From: Anoplopoma fimbria
Taxonomy: Eukaryota; Chordata; Actinopteri; Perciformes; Anoplopomatidae
Length of the DNA: 64,000 bases
Assembly: GCF_027596085.1 (NCBI RefSeq)
Contig: NC_072466.1
Coordinates: 22,943,613 to 23,007,612 of the forward strand
Direction: 5' to 3'
A program made the translations under genes and the position numbers. Below the pieces are notes generated by a model, which saw only the letters and a list, made by a program, of their open reading frames with translations, ran no database searches and had not been told where the DNA came from. Below, piece after piece: positions 35,539-47,400 of this stretch. Numbering within the stretch: the stretch's first letter is position 1; each line of letters starts with the position of its first letter.

Positions 35539-37205
35539 TGACTGTGCATCTCTGTGTCTGTCCACGGCTAATCTTGCATTCTGCTTCAGCAAACTGCATA
35601 ATATTTTGGGTGCCCAGTTATGGTTGCATGCTCAAGGACCTCTTGTGGTTGCGGTGAATCACACTTTCTCAAAACATATTTTATTTCCTGTTTTATACTG
35701 CCTGCTGATTCTCACTACTCTTAACTGGCATTTTTTCATGGGAATGATTAACCTTTCCAACTAAAGACAAAACCCCGGTGTTAGTGGTGTTTTTGTCCAG
35801 ATGGAAAAGGAGCTTTGTTATACTGTATTCTTTCCTTTTGTCTCTGTGCGTTCATGAAGTAAAGCCATAAATCCACAGGTTATGAAACATTTCAAAATCA
35901 AGCAGACAAATATTTGCCTTAATTTGCATGACCTGGAGAAGTGTTTCTGCTTGCATTCGCTCACTTCTTTCTTTTGTCATTTTATGCCACCTCTAAAATT
36001 GGCTTTGCGCTCAGTATGAACACAAACAGTGGCACTGTGTATCACAAGCTTGTCAAGTCAGAAAGGACCAATAACCGTTTGTCCCATCAGGTGCAGTAAA
36101 TGTTAATATTGAAGTATTAGAAGTAATTTCTTCCCTTAACATCGTCTTCAGCAGTATTATTATTAAGTGATAGAGCAGCCAAGCCATTTTGTCTTTGGCT
36201 GTGGGTGAGCGAGGCTTGTATCTGTGCCCAGCAGTTGAAAGCACATCAATAGCAGCAGGTCCTCAGAGGAATCACCATTTTGTCTCCTGCTTGTCCTCAT
36301 TCAAGCCTCTGCCACAGACCACTGGCAATAAGCAAGAGGTGATACCCATAATGACACAATTACCTCTAATTCAATGCAAATGTGGCGCCTCAGACCCACT
36401 GCGCTCCATCATCCCCCCTGGTGGGGGGTCACGATATGGCCGCTGTGTTTTGGCTTGGGTTACTATAAAAGACCAAACACTTACATCCAAACACCTCCGG
36501 GCGTCTAGATGTCTCACCCCCAACACAATGGAAGATATTGTGTCGTCAACTTATTTATGGATCGACGATTTTCCCATTCAGCCTGCAGGGCAGAGCTCCG
36601 CCACGGCCTAATGAGGCAGGAGACGACCTGAAATCAATATCTGTCCCACAGCGCGATGCAATGAGAACGGCCCCAACTGAGGACTCCAGTAATTAAAAGT
36701 ATTTCACCACTCGTAACGGCCAGCTGGTTAAAGGTTGGAGAGCAGGAGAGTTGTTTTGCAGTGTTTGTCAGAATTTCAGATAGGTCTATTTCTACTACCT
36801 TTTGCCGGCAACGAGGTGCTTTTAGTCTGCGAGTACTGTGTTTTCTGGCCTTGTTAGTCCTAATGCAGAGAGGCTTAGTACAGTCCTTTTATGTTACTAC
36901 TTTGGCTGTGATGTGAATGCTAGATTAGATAGAGTACAAATTTTGGTGTTTTGGTGTAGTATTTACATTGACAATTGCAAAGTGGGTAGGCTGGGAATTG
37001 TTTTTCTGCTCTGTAACTTGGCATTTGAAAGATTTCCTTCAACGATTACTTCTGTGTTCCTCAACAGAGCCGCACAGTCTTGTTTGATCGTGTAATACTA
37101 TACATTATTATTGTTGTTAAGGCCATCAGTTTATTTCCTTTCTCTCCACAAAGTTGTGATTTATTTTGACAGTCTCTGATATGATCAACGCCTATATATA
37201 TTACA
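35539..37205. other. Gene-free stretch
   Basis: The block 36180-36700 is GC-richer and unique-looking, with a 140-codon frame lacking motifs (36189-36611). It is a candidate conserved non-coding block only. Confidence 0.45.
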
Positions 37206-37559
37206 GTGTATGTCAGCTTTTTCCTACAAAAGTTGCCAACTTTTTTAAAGGCACGCAGGTTCACCAGAAAGTCCTTCAGCGACCAGCCCGCCATGGACGA
37301 ACCCAGATCAGGCTTCGCTGACGCCTTGGACCTGCTGTCGGAGCTCCGCCTGGAGTTTCCAAGGCTTTTGGAAACGCTATTGCTTTTATCCACAGGGGGC
37401 GCCAAAATCAAAGCTCCTTCTAGTAACTTTAAAGAAGTTGAATCATCAAGAAATCAACTTATCTTCTCAAAAAAAGAAGAGCTAAAAAATATAATTGCAA
37501 ATATCAGAGAAAGACATCTAAAAAAGCACACATGTATTTCTGGTATTTTCAAACTTTAA
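37206..37559 (+). other. Unassigned open frame, partly repeat-derived
   Basis: A 117-codon open frame whose central part (ADALDLLSELRLEFPRLLET) is GC-richer than its surroundings and predicted helical by eye. The following segment gcttttatccacagggggcg and gccaaaatcaaagctcctt also appears, changed, at 57.73-57.80 kb, which suggests repeat origin for the second half. The opposite strand is also open over 37061-37411, as expected for GC-rich non-coding DNA. I do not recognise a protein family and doubt that it is a gene. Confidence 0.2.
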
Positions 37560-39764
37560 GCAGGTTATTTTTAACGGACACAGGAGGTTAATTCGGCATA
37601 CACACTGCCACCCTTGTAGACTAATCTTACTTTCTTTCAAATGAAATAAACGGCGATAAAAGCCCCACAAAGGCAATATCCAGCGCCGTTGCCTCAGGCT
37701 TTGTTGTTTTTTTATTGCCGCATATCGCCGACGGCCACCTCCGACAAGCTGCTGGTATTGGGTCATAATTGAAGTTGATATTAAAAGACAGGAGCGATGC
37801 GTAAATCATGAGAGGAGCCCAACGGGGGAGGGGGGGCTCATCCCGGCCAAACGACACGCAGTCACCTTCCCTGTATACTTGACAAACGGCCTCCATCGGG
37901 CTACACAGGGGGAACAAAACAGATACATAAACCACTGCCCTTCACAACAGCCCTTGACTTCAGTGCTTTTGCGTTACGGTATTGTTACCGCTTAAGATGA
38001 ACTCGTGGGACAATAACTTGGAAGGAGAAGGTGAAATGACATCAACCTCACCTCGAGTCGTTTGCTACGCCAGTTGAAGGGTGATTACTGCATTAACTGC
38101 AAAAACACCCGCCGGGCACGGGACAGCATTTTTCAGCATTTTTTTTGTGGCCATGCTTATTTCAGTCCTGTGTTGTGCTGACCACATGATTCCTGCAGAA
38201 AGGGTTTGAATTAAGAAAAAGGCTCCCTTTATACACATTTCCAGAGCCAGAGTGAAAATATCTTTGCACTTCTTGCCTTGCACCGCGTCACATGGGCTCT
38301 GTCTATTTCTAGGATCAAGGTGCGTGGGGCTGCCTTGCTGTAATCTGTCATGATGGGCCACTAATGTCACCTGCATCCTGCCCCGGCAGCACAACTCCAA
38401 AAGCAAGAGTGTTTGCACAAAATATGCACTACACAAATGTATTGTCTAAAGGTAAATACAATTTTAAAAGTTCTCTTTCTGCAAAAAATAACACAATCCA
38501 GTTGAAGTTATTTTAGATGGAGTGATACATTCTTGAAATCACTTGATTTTAAGCATTCTTTTTGCAAATCCCATTAAATGCTGTCGTTGGTTTTTGAAAT
38601 GTGATTAAACCTACATTTCTAGAGATGAAGCGGCGTCTCGGACTGGACGCTCGAATCAGATTTCCAGTTGTGCTTTATGTCACTTGGCAGCACTTAGCGC
38701 CATCATCAGGTCCGGTGTACAGTTGTTGGCGAGACGCGACAGCAACGTCAAACTCATTGTTGCTGTGAGGAAGAAGAAGAAAAGAAGAAGAGCCTACCTG
38801 TTTTCTGATCTGCTTCTGTTTCACTTTTATAGTTGATCCTTGAAACTTCCTCCTTCCCTCTGTTGATGAATTCCAAACAATTTGCTACAACACAAATTCC
38901 ATCAATTCAAAAACAGAGTTTGTGTTTTTTTCACTGAAATACAGTTTTTTGTTATTCATAAGCTAATTCAAATTGCTTCTACTTTGCAGATTTTTTGTTG
39001 ATCTACTGTCATTGAAACTCAACACTTCCTGCAGAGATCTTTCACATTAAAAGCCTTCATTTGATTGAAGGGCCCAATCCTAAGGATCCTGGAAGCCTTT
39101 TAATTTGCGTATTTAGCCTATATTGGCTTTATACTTTACAGTGTCATCACAAAAACCCTGATCAAGCGTGTTTGACAGTGATTTTTTAAGGTTTGAGGCT
39201 TTTGATTGGAAAAGTCTGCAAGTTTAATTGACGCAGTTAACCAGCATTCACAAAAAAATAGCATCAAAATGATATTCTGTTCATGAGATAAACGAACAGC
39301 AGCAGAGGGGTGTGCTATGACATGACCCTGCTGTTGTACTGATAGAACTCGTTTGGAAATAAATATTATACCGAATGTACATTGTGGACTCTTAGAGGCG
39401 ATTTCACCAAAGGATTGTGCTGCTCTTGCTGCCGTTTAACTTGCAATTAGACAAAAATAAACTGCGAAATTCCAAATCACCCACAAAAAGGTGAAATGCG
39501 CCCCTTAAATGCGCTGCATCTCGATGCTCCCTGTGCTATTTGCAAATGTTTAAATTAGGGAATACGCATAGGCTAAATTTAGCGCAAAGTCGACCCATTT
39601 CTATGCAAATAAGCCCCAATACAAAGACCAATTCACAAAGAACAGCGACAATAGCCACAAAGTTATAGTGAAATTATTAGCGTCATCAGAAACATGGTTG
39701 TTACTGACAACTAAATTGACAGTTGTGCCATGAAAAAAAAAGAATAAAGGTATGAAAAAAAATT
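37560..39764. other. Gene-free stretch
   Basis: Unique-looking block at 37570-38060, including cggcgataaaagccccac and cgccgacggccacctccg. Purine-rich GAAGAAG patch at 38765-38795. No gene signature. Confidence 0.45.
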
Positions 39765-40045
39765 ATACTCTGGCCAAAGGGATGTCCGTCTGTCCGTCCG
39801 ATCCAATGTAGTGAGCGCAATATCTCAGGAACACCTGGAGGGGTTTGTTCGAATTTGTCCACTCGGAAATAAGGGCAAACTGGTTTTCGTGATCAAAGGT
39901 CACTGTGACTTCATTAAACATGTTTTTGGCCTAACTAAAGAATTCATATGCCAATTATTACAATTTCACACAAACATCTTATAGGACAAAATGATTAAGG
40001 GATGATATTTTGGACAAACATGGACATAAGCTGCTGTTAAAACTT
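39765..40045 (+). repeat. Dispersed repeat family B, copy 2
   Basis: It shares gtccgtctgtccgtccg, gcaatatctcaggaacacct, aaaggtcactgtgacttca, ctaaagaattcatatgccaa and aaaatgattaagggatgata with the copy at 32.05-32.34 kb. Same orientation. Confidence 0.75.
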
Positions 40046-41289
40046 TTTTGTGAGAATATATACCACCCAAATTTAGATTGTTTTTTGTCTGGAGGGTTTT
40101 TGTGTCTTTTATCTTTAAGCTTTTATTGGAGACTGTATGGTAATAAAAGGGATTTACATAAATAAGTCTACAGTACTTTACAGTTTTAGTCTGCTCTGTG
40201 ACTTCTTCACAGCTTGCAGTCTGAACAAATAGTCTCAACACCACTTAGATGGCAGAAGAAAGAAAAAACGAGATCTTAGTATTCAGCACAAAGAGAGATG
40301 ATGTGCTGTGATCTGTGTTTTTGGCAGCCCAAGACGTCTGTTATTGTCTCCTAGCTGTTTATATGAAGAGATTTTTTTGGACATTTAAAACAGCCTGTTA
40401 TGTGTACCTTAACCATGTTCTGAGCGCTGAACGCTGAGTGCTGCGTTCAAACGCAAAACGTCATCGTTCACATGTATTATTCATGGCTCCTTTACTTGCT
40501 GCAGTCTTTGTTACATGGGTTGTAAGAATGCTTTTTTTGATTCTGTTTCCCCCAGCTCTGACAGCGGTTCCCCCCTCATACACACACACACACATACACT
40601 CTCCATGCCTGCCATGTGAAATTGTGGATTTTGCCGAGTTAATGCAGGCATATGAATTATTAATTGTAATAAGCGAGCTTCCAGGCTCCGTGTTTTATTG
40701 CGTCCTCCTTCACTGCTCTGTGACATTACAGAAATGGCAAATGTGTCTGAGACGGACTGGGCCCATTAATAACAGAGCTGAGCTTTTGTTTCCTCCGCCG
40801 CTCCAGACCTCTCCCGCTCTTCAGTAAGACTTCCAACGCCTGGCTGCGTGGGATCCGGAGCGTTTTAATGGATGCCCCTCTAACCCCTGCATTATAATCT
40901 TATGAAGTGTTTATTTAAGGGCAACAAGAATGCTTTTAAGAGCGCAAAGGCTGTTTGCACTAAATAAAGTGGGAGTGCGTGTGGCTCCAGCCAGAGCAAA
41001 TTTGCAAACCTCTTAGGGTTTTTAAATGCGACACCGTTCCTCCTCCACCAAAGCTCTTATTGTCTTTTATAAAACGTGCATTATCGTCTGTGGTGTCTTT
41101 CTCTAATCTGTTCTCAATCACAACTCTGATACCGACGCACTTAGGCACTTTTTACTGTGCTTATGAGACGCACCAGGCTTTTAACTAGCTTCACTATCAT
41201 TATTCAACACACAGAGCAACTGATGTAGTATGAAAAGAGAGTCCACGTAGAGCAAGCCAGAGTGTTGGACAGATGGGTGAAACAAACAC
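40046..41289. other. Gene-free stretch
   Basis: GC-richer block at 40440-41170 with a 129-codon frame (40438-40827) spanning the CA run. No motif recognised. Confidence 0.45.
40581..40594. repeat. Short (CA)7 run
   Basis: Fourteen bases of CA dinucleotides. Confidence 0.85.
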
Positions 41290-41731
41290 AGGTCTTTCAC
41301 CTGCCTTGGGAAACTAGGGAGCAGAGTCGCTGCCCATCTTTAGGCGCAGGCTGAAAACTCACCTCTTCAAGAAGTACTACCCTGAGCCTTCCTCGTAGCA
41401 ATTGCAAGTCTAACTTACTGTATTCGTATCAGTTCGCTGCACTTATTGAATTCGTATTTGTTTACTGCACTTATCCTATTCGTAGTAGTTTGTAGCACTT
41501 ATTATATTCGGATTAGTCTGTTGCAATTATTGTTTTCGTAGTAATCTGCCTCTGCACTATACTTTTGCTCTGGTTTATGCTTTAAGATGCTTGTTTAAGA
41601 AAGGAGATGCACTGATGACTTCTGGTGACTAGTAGTTCTCTTGAATACCTATGTTGAATACACTTCCTTGTAAAGCACAGAATGTTTTGGATAAAAGCGT
41701 CTGCTACATGACTGTAATGTAATGTAATGTA
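41290..41731 (+). repeat. LINE-like 3' end with internal 28-bp tandem repeat and TAATG tail
   Basis: The stretch starts gggagcagagtcgctgcc, runs through ggctgaaaactcacctcttc, and ends aaaagcgtctgctacatgac followed by a (TGTAA)n tail at about 41711-41731. This is a very common 3' terminal module in fish genomes. I recognise it from memory as the tail of a non-LTR retrotransposon or a SINE mobilised by one. The middle holds a 28-bp tandem array, listed separately. No coding remnant is seen upstream. Confidence 0.55.
41416..41558. repeat. Five degenerate copies of a 28-bp unit
   Basis: Units begin at 41416, 41444, 41472, 41500 and 41528. Each carries attcgtat/attcgtag near its start and tgcact/tgcaat at its end; the last unit is a few bases longer. 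The array lies inside the LINE-like 3' module. Confidence 0.85.
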
Positions 41732-41918
41732 ACTAAAAGTCAACGTTGACTTATTTTACCCTTTTACCTTCTTTTGTTAAACTTCAGAATGCTACATAAC
41801 AAGCAAACTTATTTTAAGTAGCAAAAAAAGTTATTTTAGCCCAAACCTTGATCTTTAACTAAACCAAATCAAGTTAGCCTGTATAAGCAAACATACAAAC
41901 TAAGTGAACCTACGTTGG

Positions 41919-42013
41919 AAGTTTATTTTGAAAAAACACTATGCATGTAATGGTTGGAAACCATACATTTCCTCTTAACCGCAAATTTATTTTGAAAAAA
42001 CACAATGCATGTA
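41919..42013. repeat. Short segmental duplication around a ttattttgaaaaaacac motif
   Basis: The stretch at 41922-41949 (ttattttgaaaaaacac, then atgcatgta) recurs at 41987-42012 with one substitution, a direct repeat offset of about 65 bases. Confidence 0.75.
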
Positions 42014-42016
42014 CAC

Positions 42017-42450
42017 AGGCAGCAACCTCCGGATCTGAAGAGTGAAGCAAATCTAGAAGTGTGTTAAACTTGCATTCTCTGCTTTTCCTACTTCTCTCTT
42101 GAATTATTCCCTCAGTAAACATTGTAAACATCCATTTATGATCTCAATCTCTAGATTCAAGTCTTCTTCAATACAGCATAATGTTCATTTAGTAAATTAT
42201 GGTCACATTTCGAGTCAAATAGACCATAAAGCAGGGTATGCTTTAGGGCGGGCTACCTTGTGATTGACAGGTTTAAACCAATACAGAGCTGTATACAGCG
42301 TCTCTACGTCACTCCTCCACATTCCAAATATGGTCACTTCCTTTCACTGGTTGCAAAAACCCAAGATGGCGACGGCACAAAAACGTTAAACTCAAGGTTT
42401 CAAAACGACGGGCCACAAACCGATGAGTGATGTAACGATGATTGGCTCCA
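42017..42450 (-). repeat. Dispersed repeat family A, copy 3 (inverted)
   Basis: Read on the minus strand it gives caaggtagcccgccctaaag, ataatttactaaatgaaca and ttcactcttcagatccggag in the same order as copy 1. The stretch matching the cagaggagtcgcc part is deleted. Confidence 0.78.
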
Positions 42451-42524
42451 CTTGGTATATAAAGTCTATGCATGCAACAGGCGGAAATTGACATGCCGTC
42501 ACTGACATGTCCAACACTGACAAT

Positions 42525-42850
42525 AGATGGGTATCGAGAGCTAGGAACATCACGAGAACAAATATATCGGTACCAAGGCGATTCCACAATTCTGAGAACA
42601 TGACGGAACTCGTTTTCCTACAGTACAGCAGTTATTTTGTGAAATTTCGTTTTTGCCGAGATAATTTAATAAATACAGTTGTTTGAAGGAGATGTTTTCA
42701 CAGCAATATAAACCAGATATTACAGAGGGAATTATGACCTTTTTAACTTCTTAACACTAGCTTCAAGTCTTTATTGTTTTATTATTTCCCAAGGTATTGC
42801 ATTGGGTATCGAGAATTGTTTTATTTCACTGGTATTAGTATTGTCTACTA
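42525..42850. repeat. Degenerate MITE-like repeat with gggtatcgaga motifs
   Basis: gatgggtatcgagagctagg near 42528 and attgggtatcgagaattgtt near 42803 frame a non-coding AT-rich segment whose motifs resemble short hAT derivatives. No clean termini. Confidence 0.35.
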
Positions 42851-43639
42851 AATTTCTGGTACTGTGACAGATTTTTTCTGACTTCTTCGTCCCCCTATTG
42901 TTGCCTAGATAAATGCTTTCTCATAAGAAAATCTAATTAAGAGGGGGCCGACACCTCGTGTCTCAGCTAACTAGGGATCAGAGCACCAGCAGAGCAGCAG
43001 CAAACTCTGTGATTTATGACCCTCTTCTGCTAAATGAGTCTCCTGAATACAATCCTTAGTTTAAAAATATAAAAGTACTGCGTATGGACCAGAGAACAGC
43101 ACCCACATACTCTACATTTATACGATGTAGAGCTATTTTCAAAACAACATGAAAATATTTTAGGGTCAGGTAGACAGCGAGCAGCTCTGGGTCCCTTGGA
43201 AGCTACACAAACAGCCAGTATGAATAAATATTTCATTCTGTTTTGAGTGGCATTCCATGAAAAAGCAAAGCTCAGGTGTATCTATATTTGGATTGCATTA
43301 TTAATAAAGAGTCTGTATTTGAAGCGTGTAGTAAACTGTAGGCTACAGGCTCCAGGCTTTTGTTAATTACAGAATTTGTCCTTTTTTATTTCCTGTTCAA
43401 GGTTTATGTAGTTTACAGTTTTTAATTAATAATCCAAATCATCATCTGCAGAAATAGATTCTCCTTTCAGAAAACCTCTGGGGAAAAGATGTCACGTAGT
43501 CTATAAATACAAACATATCTAACATATTACCAGTGTACTGTATAAGATTATAAGGATAGTACATTGACATCATACTAGCAACATTACTACAGCTTCAGTT
43601 TATATATCTGTAGAACATGTCACATGTCATCCAGCATTT

Positions 43640-43700
43640 GTAGCTATACCAATGAAAAATAATCAGCCGTAATTCATAGATATCCCACAATTTGTTTGTA
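43640..43700 (+). repeat. Dispersed repeat family G, copy 2
   Basis: It carries tagctataccaatgaaaaat, taatcagccgtaattcat and agatatcccacaatt, matching the fragment at 29.68-29.74 kb. Confidence 0.45.
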
Positions 43701-43844
43701 GGTTATCCACATAATCTTGAATCTTGTGAGGTGGTTCGGTCTAACAAACAGCGATCTTTCAGCCATGAGACCGCAGAAGTCAATGTTGATGTTTTTGCAC
43801 ATGACTTGATCATTTCATTTATGGCCCTTCTGTGGTTATTTTTT

Positions 43845-43985
43845 CACTAACAACAATCTATTCCTAAACTTAACTATTTGATTTTATTGCCTCAACCTAA
43901 TTAAGTATTTCACGATTTATTCCTAAACCTAACTAAGTAGTTTTGTTCCCTAAACCTAATTGAGTATCCTGTGAAGACTACCATT
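43845..43985. repeat. Degenerate tandem run of tcctaaacctaact-like units
   Basis: ttcctaaacttaactatttg, gcctcaacctaattaagtat, ttcctaaacctaactaagta and ccctaaacctaattgagtat recur about every 30 bases. It resembles, inverted, the 57.3 kb repeat. Confidence 0.55.
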
Positions 43986-45833
43986 GTATGAGGACACTTT
44001 GGTCCCAGACAAGTTTCTTTTTCAAAATAAAAGCCTTTTAGAACAAAAATCTGCAGACAGAAACCATTTCTTTTGTTAACACAAGGCTTTTATTCAGAAA
44101 TATTCACAGGACAGTGTTATGGAAAATGCAGTGACTTGCATGGCTCCGTAAGTTGATAGAGTACAAGTGACATTGCGATATAAAAAAAATACAGGAATAT
44201 TCACCCTGCATTTTGTAGGCTACATTTTACAGTTAAATGTGATCCCAAATCTCTCACTTTTGGAGTGAGACAAGCGATTTCAGGCTCTGTCTCACACTCT
44301 CACTCAGTGGAGTAGCCTTACCCATTATCCTGCTTCTCCCACTGTGTGCAGTGGACAGAGAGGGAGACAGGAGGACAGAAGGAAGTTGGATAAAGAGTCG
44401 ACATGGGTGACTTGGATGTGGAGGAGGTCATCTTCTATAGAATAGACACACAGTTACTGACTATCTCATACTTGCAGCAGCTCATTCAGGGAACAGAGAG
44501 AGAGAGGTGAATAGAGCAGGGCAGGCAGTGACAAAGTATGCAGCACACAATAGAGAGCACTCAGAATAGATTGTGTTGCTGTACAAAAAGTAGTGCAGAC
44601 CGGGCTGGTCGTAACACCTGAAGTTTTGTGATGGGGCTCTCAGATTTTGACAAAAAGTACTTTCATCTGACTGCAGCAATTAGCATTATTTACAACATCT
44701 CCAACTATATCACCTAATGAGTTAGTTGATGCCAAATAGAAGATGTTCTGTTATCATAACCTAAAAAACAAAACAAAAAAGAATAAAATCTTAAAAAATC
44801 TGATGACACCACCACATAACTTTGCCAACAAAAATAAGTCACCCCTGACTTTTAAATCTCTTTTAAGAATTCCTGTAATCCACCATAAGGCTCCACAATA
44901 ATTGCTGATAAAAACAACTTTGGAAGAACTTTCTTCCAGAACATAGGCACGTTGTATATACTTTATGTGACAATGTGCAGTGTGATTGTCATTAGATGTG
45001 GAATGTTGAGCATGGCGTATTGCACGTGCCATGTCATCAGCCATGTAAACACATTTTTAGGATTTTGAACAGCCTAAAAAAGTGTAGTGCATTGCAGCAC
45101 GCGAGACACAAACAAATCAGGGACCCATTTGGAAAAGAACTGCTCCATAGCGCTATCAGTGGTCCAAATCTGTTTTGGTCTCCACCGATTTCAGAGAGAA
45201 TTTCAGCTTCTGTAATACTGTAGGAAGTTAACAGTGTTTTTTTCAGAGCGGGGAAGTGAAATTGATCATTTTCTGTGTGTTCGTCGTAATAAGTGGCGCG
45301 TGATCCATCGTTCATATGCAGAAATATTGATTAGTTCGCAATTTATCCATTGAATTCTTTTGAACACATATGCCCTGGGTTTTGGTATTACCTCTCCTCC
45401 AGACTGACACGTCTTTGGACATTTGGACATGTCTGTTCATACTTCAGTGACGCCAGACTGAGGCTTTGGCAGGAGACACAGTGAATTGGACAACAGTTGA
45501 CTGGCTCCCTGAGCATTGCTGCCTCCTCCACTTTTACAGCACTCTTACATCACTGAAGTGGGATCCCGTGGAGTCTTTGAAAAAAGTATTTTTCGACTAC
45601 CTTTATATTTCAGCTTCCTACGCGAGCCAATTTTTTCACCTCATGTCACCTAATCTTTCAGTGACACCTCTGAGAGCTTACAGATGAGCTGCCTCCTCTG
45701 GGCAACACAAAGCTGTTTTTGTCCCTTGGTGGTTTTGTTGTTCCCTAACACCCTTGTGGTGTATTTATCCTTTCAAGTGCCACTTCGTGATACATTTTTC
45801 CACTCACTGACGCAGAGTGGGAACTGGCACGGT

Positions 45834-45834
<1 letters not shown>

Positions 45835-45916
<82 letters not shown>
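45835..45916. repeat. Microsatellite (CA)41
   Basis: Eighty-two bases of perfect CA repeat. The His-Thr and Cys-Val open frames on the two strands here are artefacts of the repeat. Confidence 0.99.
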
Positions 45917-45920
<4 letters not shown>

Positions 45921-47224
45921 TGTTCTGACTTTGAGTGGCTTTCCTCTGCCTATTTAACTCCACATCCAGATGTGCTCCACCCTGTGGGGGAACTTTCCCA
46001 GAGGATGGAGAGGACAATCAAAATAGCTGCTGATCCCAAAATCAGCGTCAATGTCCCCCCACATCAAGACAAGATCCTGTACAGCTCACTAATATTCGAT
46101 CTCAGTAAGGCCTTATTTCAGTGCTGTTTGAGAAGAACGCTCCTATAGTAGGAATCTGACGTATATCTTAGAGTCTTATAATGTATATATTGTGTGTATA
46201 TATTGTATATACTGTAAACCCTAGCCCAACCATTTACTTGTCACTTTAGTGATGCAACCAGGAGGATTTTAGTAACTGATGAAAAAGCTACAGCGGGGTA
46301 TCCAAACCTCAATACCTTTTGAGTACTGACCAAAATGTGTCAGCAACATCTGCTATAAAAATTCAAGAATTAAGAATAAAATATATAAGAATAAAAAGTT
46401 GGTATTGAATGCTTGGTGAGATTCTTACTCCTGTTTACTTTTGCTGTAAACAGGACTAAGAAGAAACTCTTCTTCAGAGTCAAAGGATAAAGTCAATTCC
46501 ACTCTCACTTTGTCAAGATGAGATTAGCCTAATTTAGCGTTAGCATTAGCAAGATAGGAAGCAGGGTGAAACAAATGCGACAAATATCCGAAAGACATCA
46601 AGAAATAAGGGCCAGGTATGGCTTGAAATCTTTTGATAATAGTGACATTGTGATACCTGTGTTTCTTTACCAATGGCAATTTTAGCTATGTTTGTTGTGG
46701 ACTCTTTGCACTCAGCGGAGAGTTCCTGTTTCATTGGTGTGGGTTAGCCCTTCCCCCTCAAATAAAGCCATGCCCCCATTCATAACCCATGAACCATTTC
46801 TCGTAGACACTTCTTGAAGGTGTCATTTGTCTCATCAGAGTTCCTGTTCCCGTACGCATATTTCAATCAAGTGAAATACATTGGACTATATTGAAATCTA
46901 GGACCATCTGTAAACACGACTATGAATGTGACCAACACAAGAGTTCCTCCGCAACTGTCAGATACACACCCCAGTTCAGCAAGGAGGAAACAGTAATTGT
47001 AATTGATCACAAATTGATACATTAACATACAAAGATGTAGTAATCCAGTAGAAGTCAGGTTTAGGAGCTTGCCCAGATATTCAACTTTTATGAATGAAAT
47101 GGCTTTTTCTTTTCAGTGACAGTCAGACTCACCACTCAAGAATTAGAATGTATTTTTACACTGTTGGTGTAATAGGAACCATCCCTGCCCTGCAAGACAT
47201 TCATAATAGCAGTCAGGTACCACA
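45917..47224. other. Gene-free stretch
   Basis: Nothing recognised beyond short AT-rich runs such as the atgtatatattgtgtgtata stretch near 46180. Confidence 0.5.
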
Positions 47225-47400
47225 CCAGAGTGACCTAATATTAACACAGATACGGGTCTGTAACAGAGAGGTCACAGATTGGATTCCTGTCCATCAACAG
47301 CTGTGTGTTCTGTCACAGTGTCCTTGAGCAAGACGTCGCACCGCTCCCCGTTTACTACCCCAGTACATCTCTCTAGATCCGTGTCAGCTGTAATGTAAAT
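47225..47400 (+). repeat. Degenerate tRNA-SINE-like fragment
   Basis: A B-box-like ggtcacagattggattcctg is followed by gtgtccttgagcaagacgt, the same fish SINE module as at 4.8-5.0 kb but in the other orientation and more diverged. It ends near tgtaatgtaaatgcgattta. It is too decayed to encode a tRNA. Confidence 0.45.

Larger units (their letters stand above)
42851..45834. other. Gene-free stretch
   Basis: AT-rich, with the family G and tcctaaacct-type repeats. The piece at 45080-45260 (including tgttttggtctccaccgat) may be a repeat related to that at 18.9 kb. Confidence 0.45.

Noticed and set aside
35448..35764. Cys-Val repeat frames
   Set aside because: Product of the (TG)40 microsatellite.
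36189..36611. 140-codon frame
   Set aside because: No recognisable motif and interrupted by non-coding-like segments; more likely a unique or conserved non-coding block.
45684..46148. 154-codon frame with a His-Thr tract
   Set aside because: Product of the (CA)41 microsatellite; flanks show no motif.
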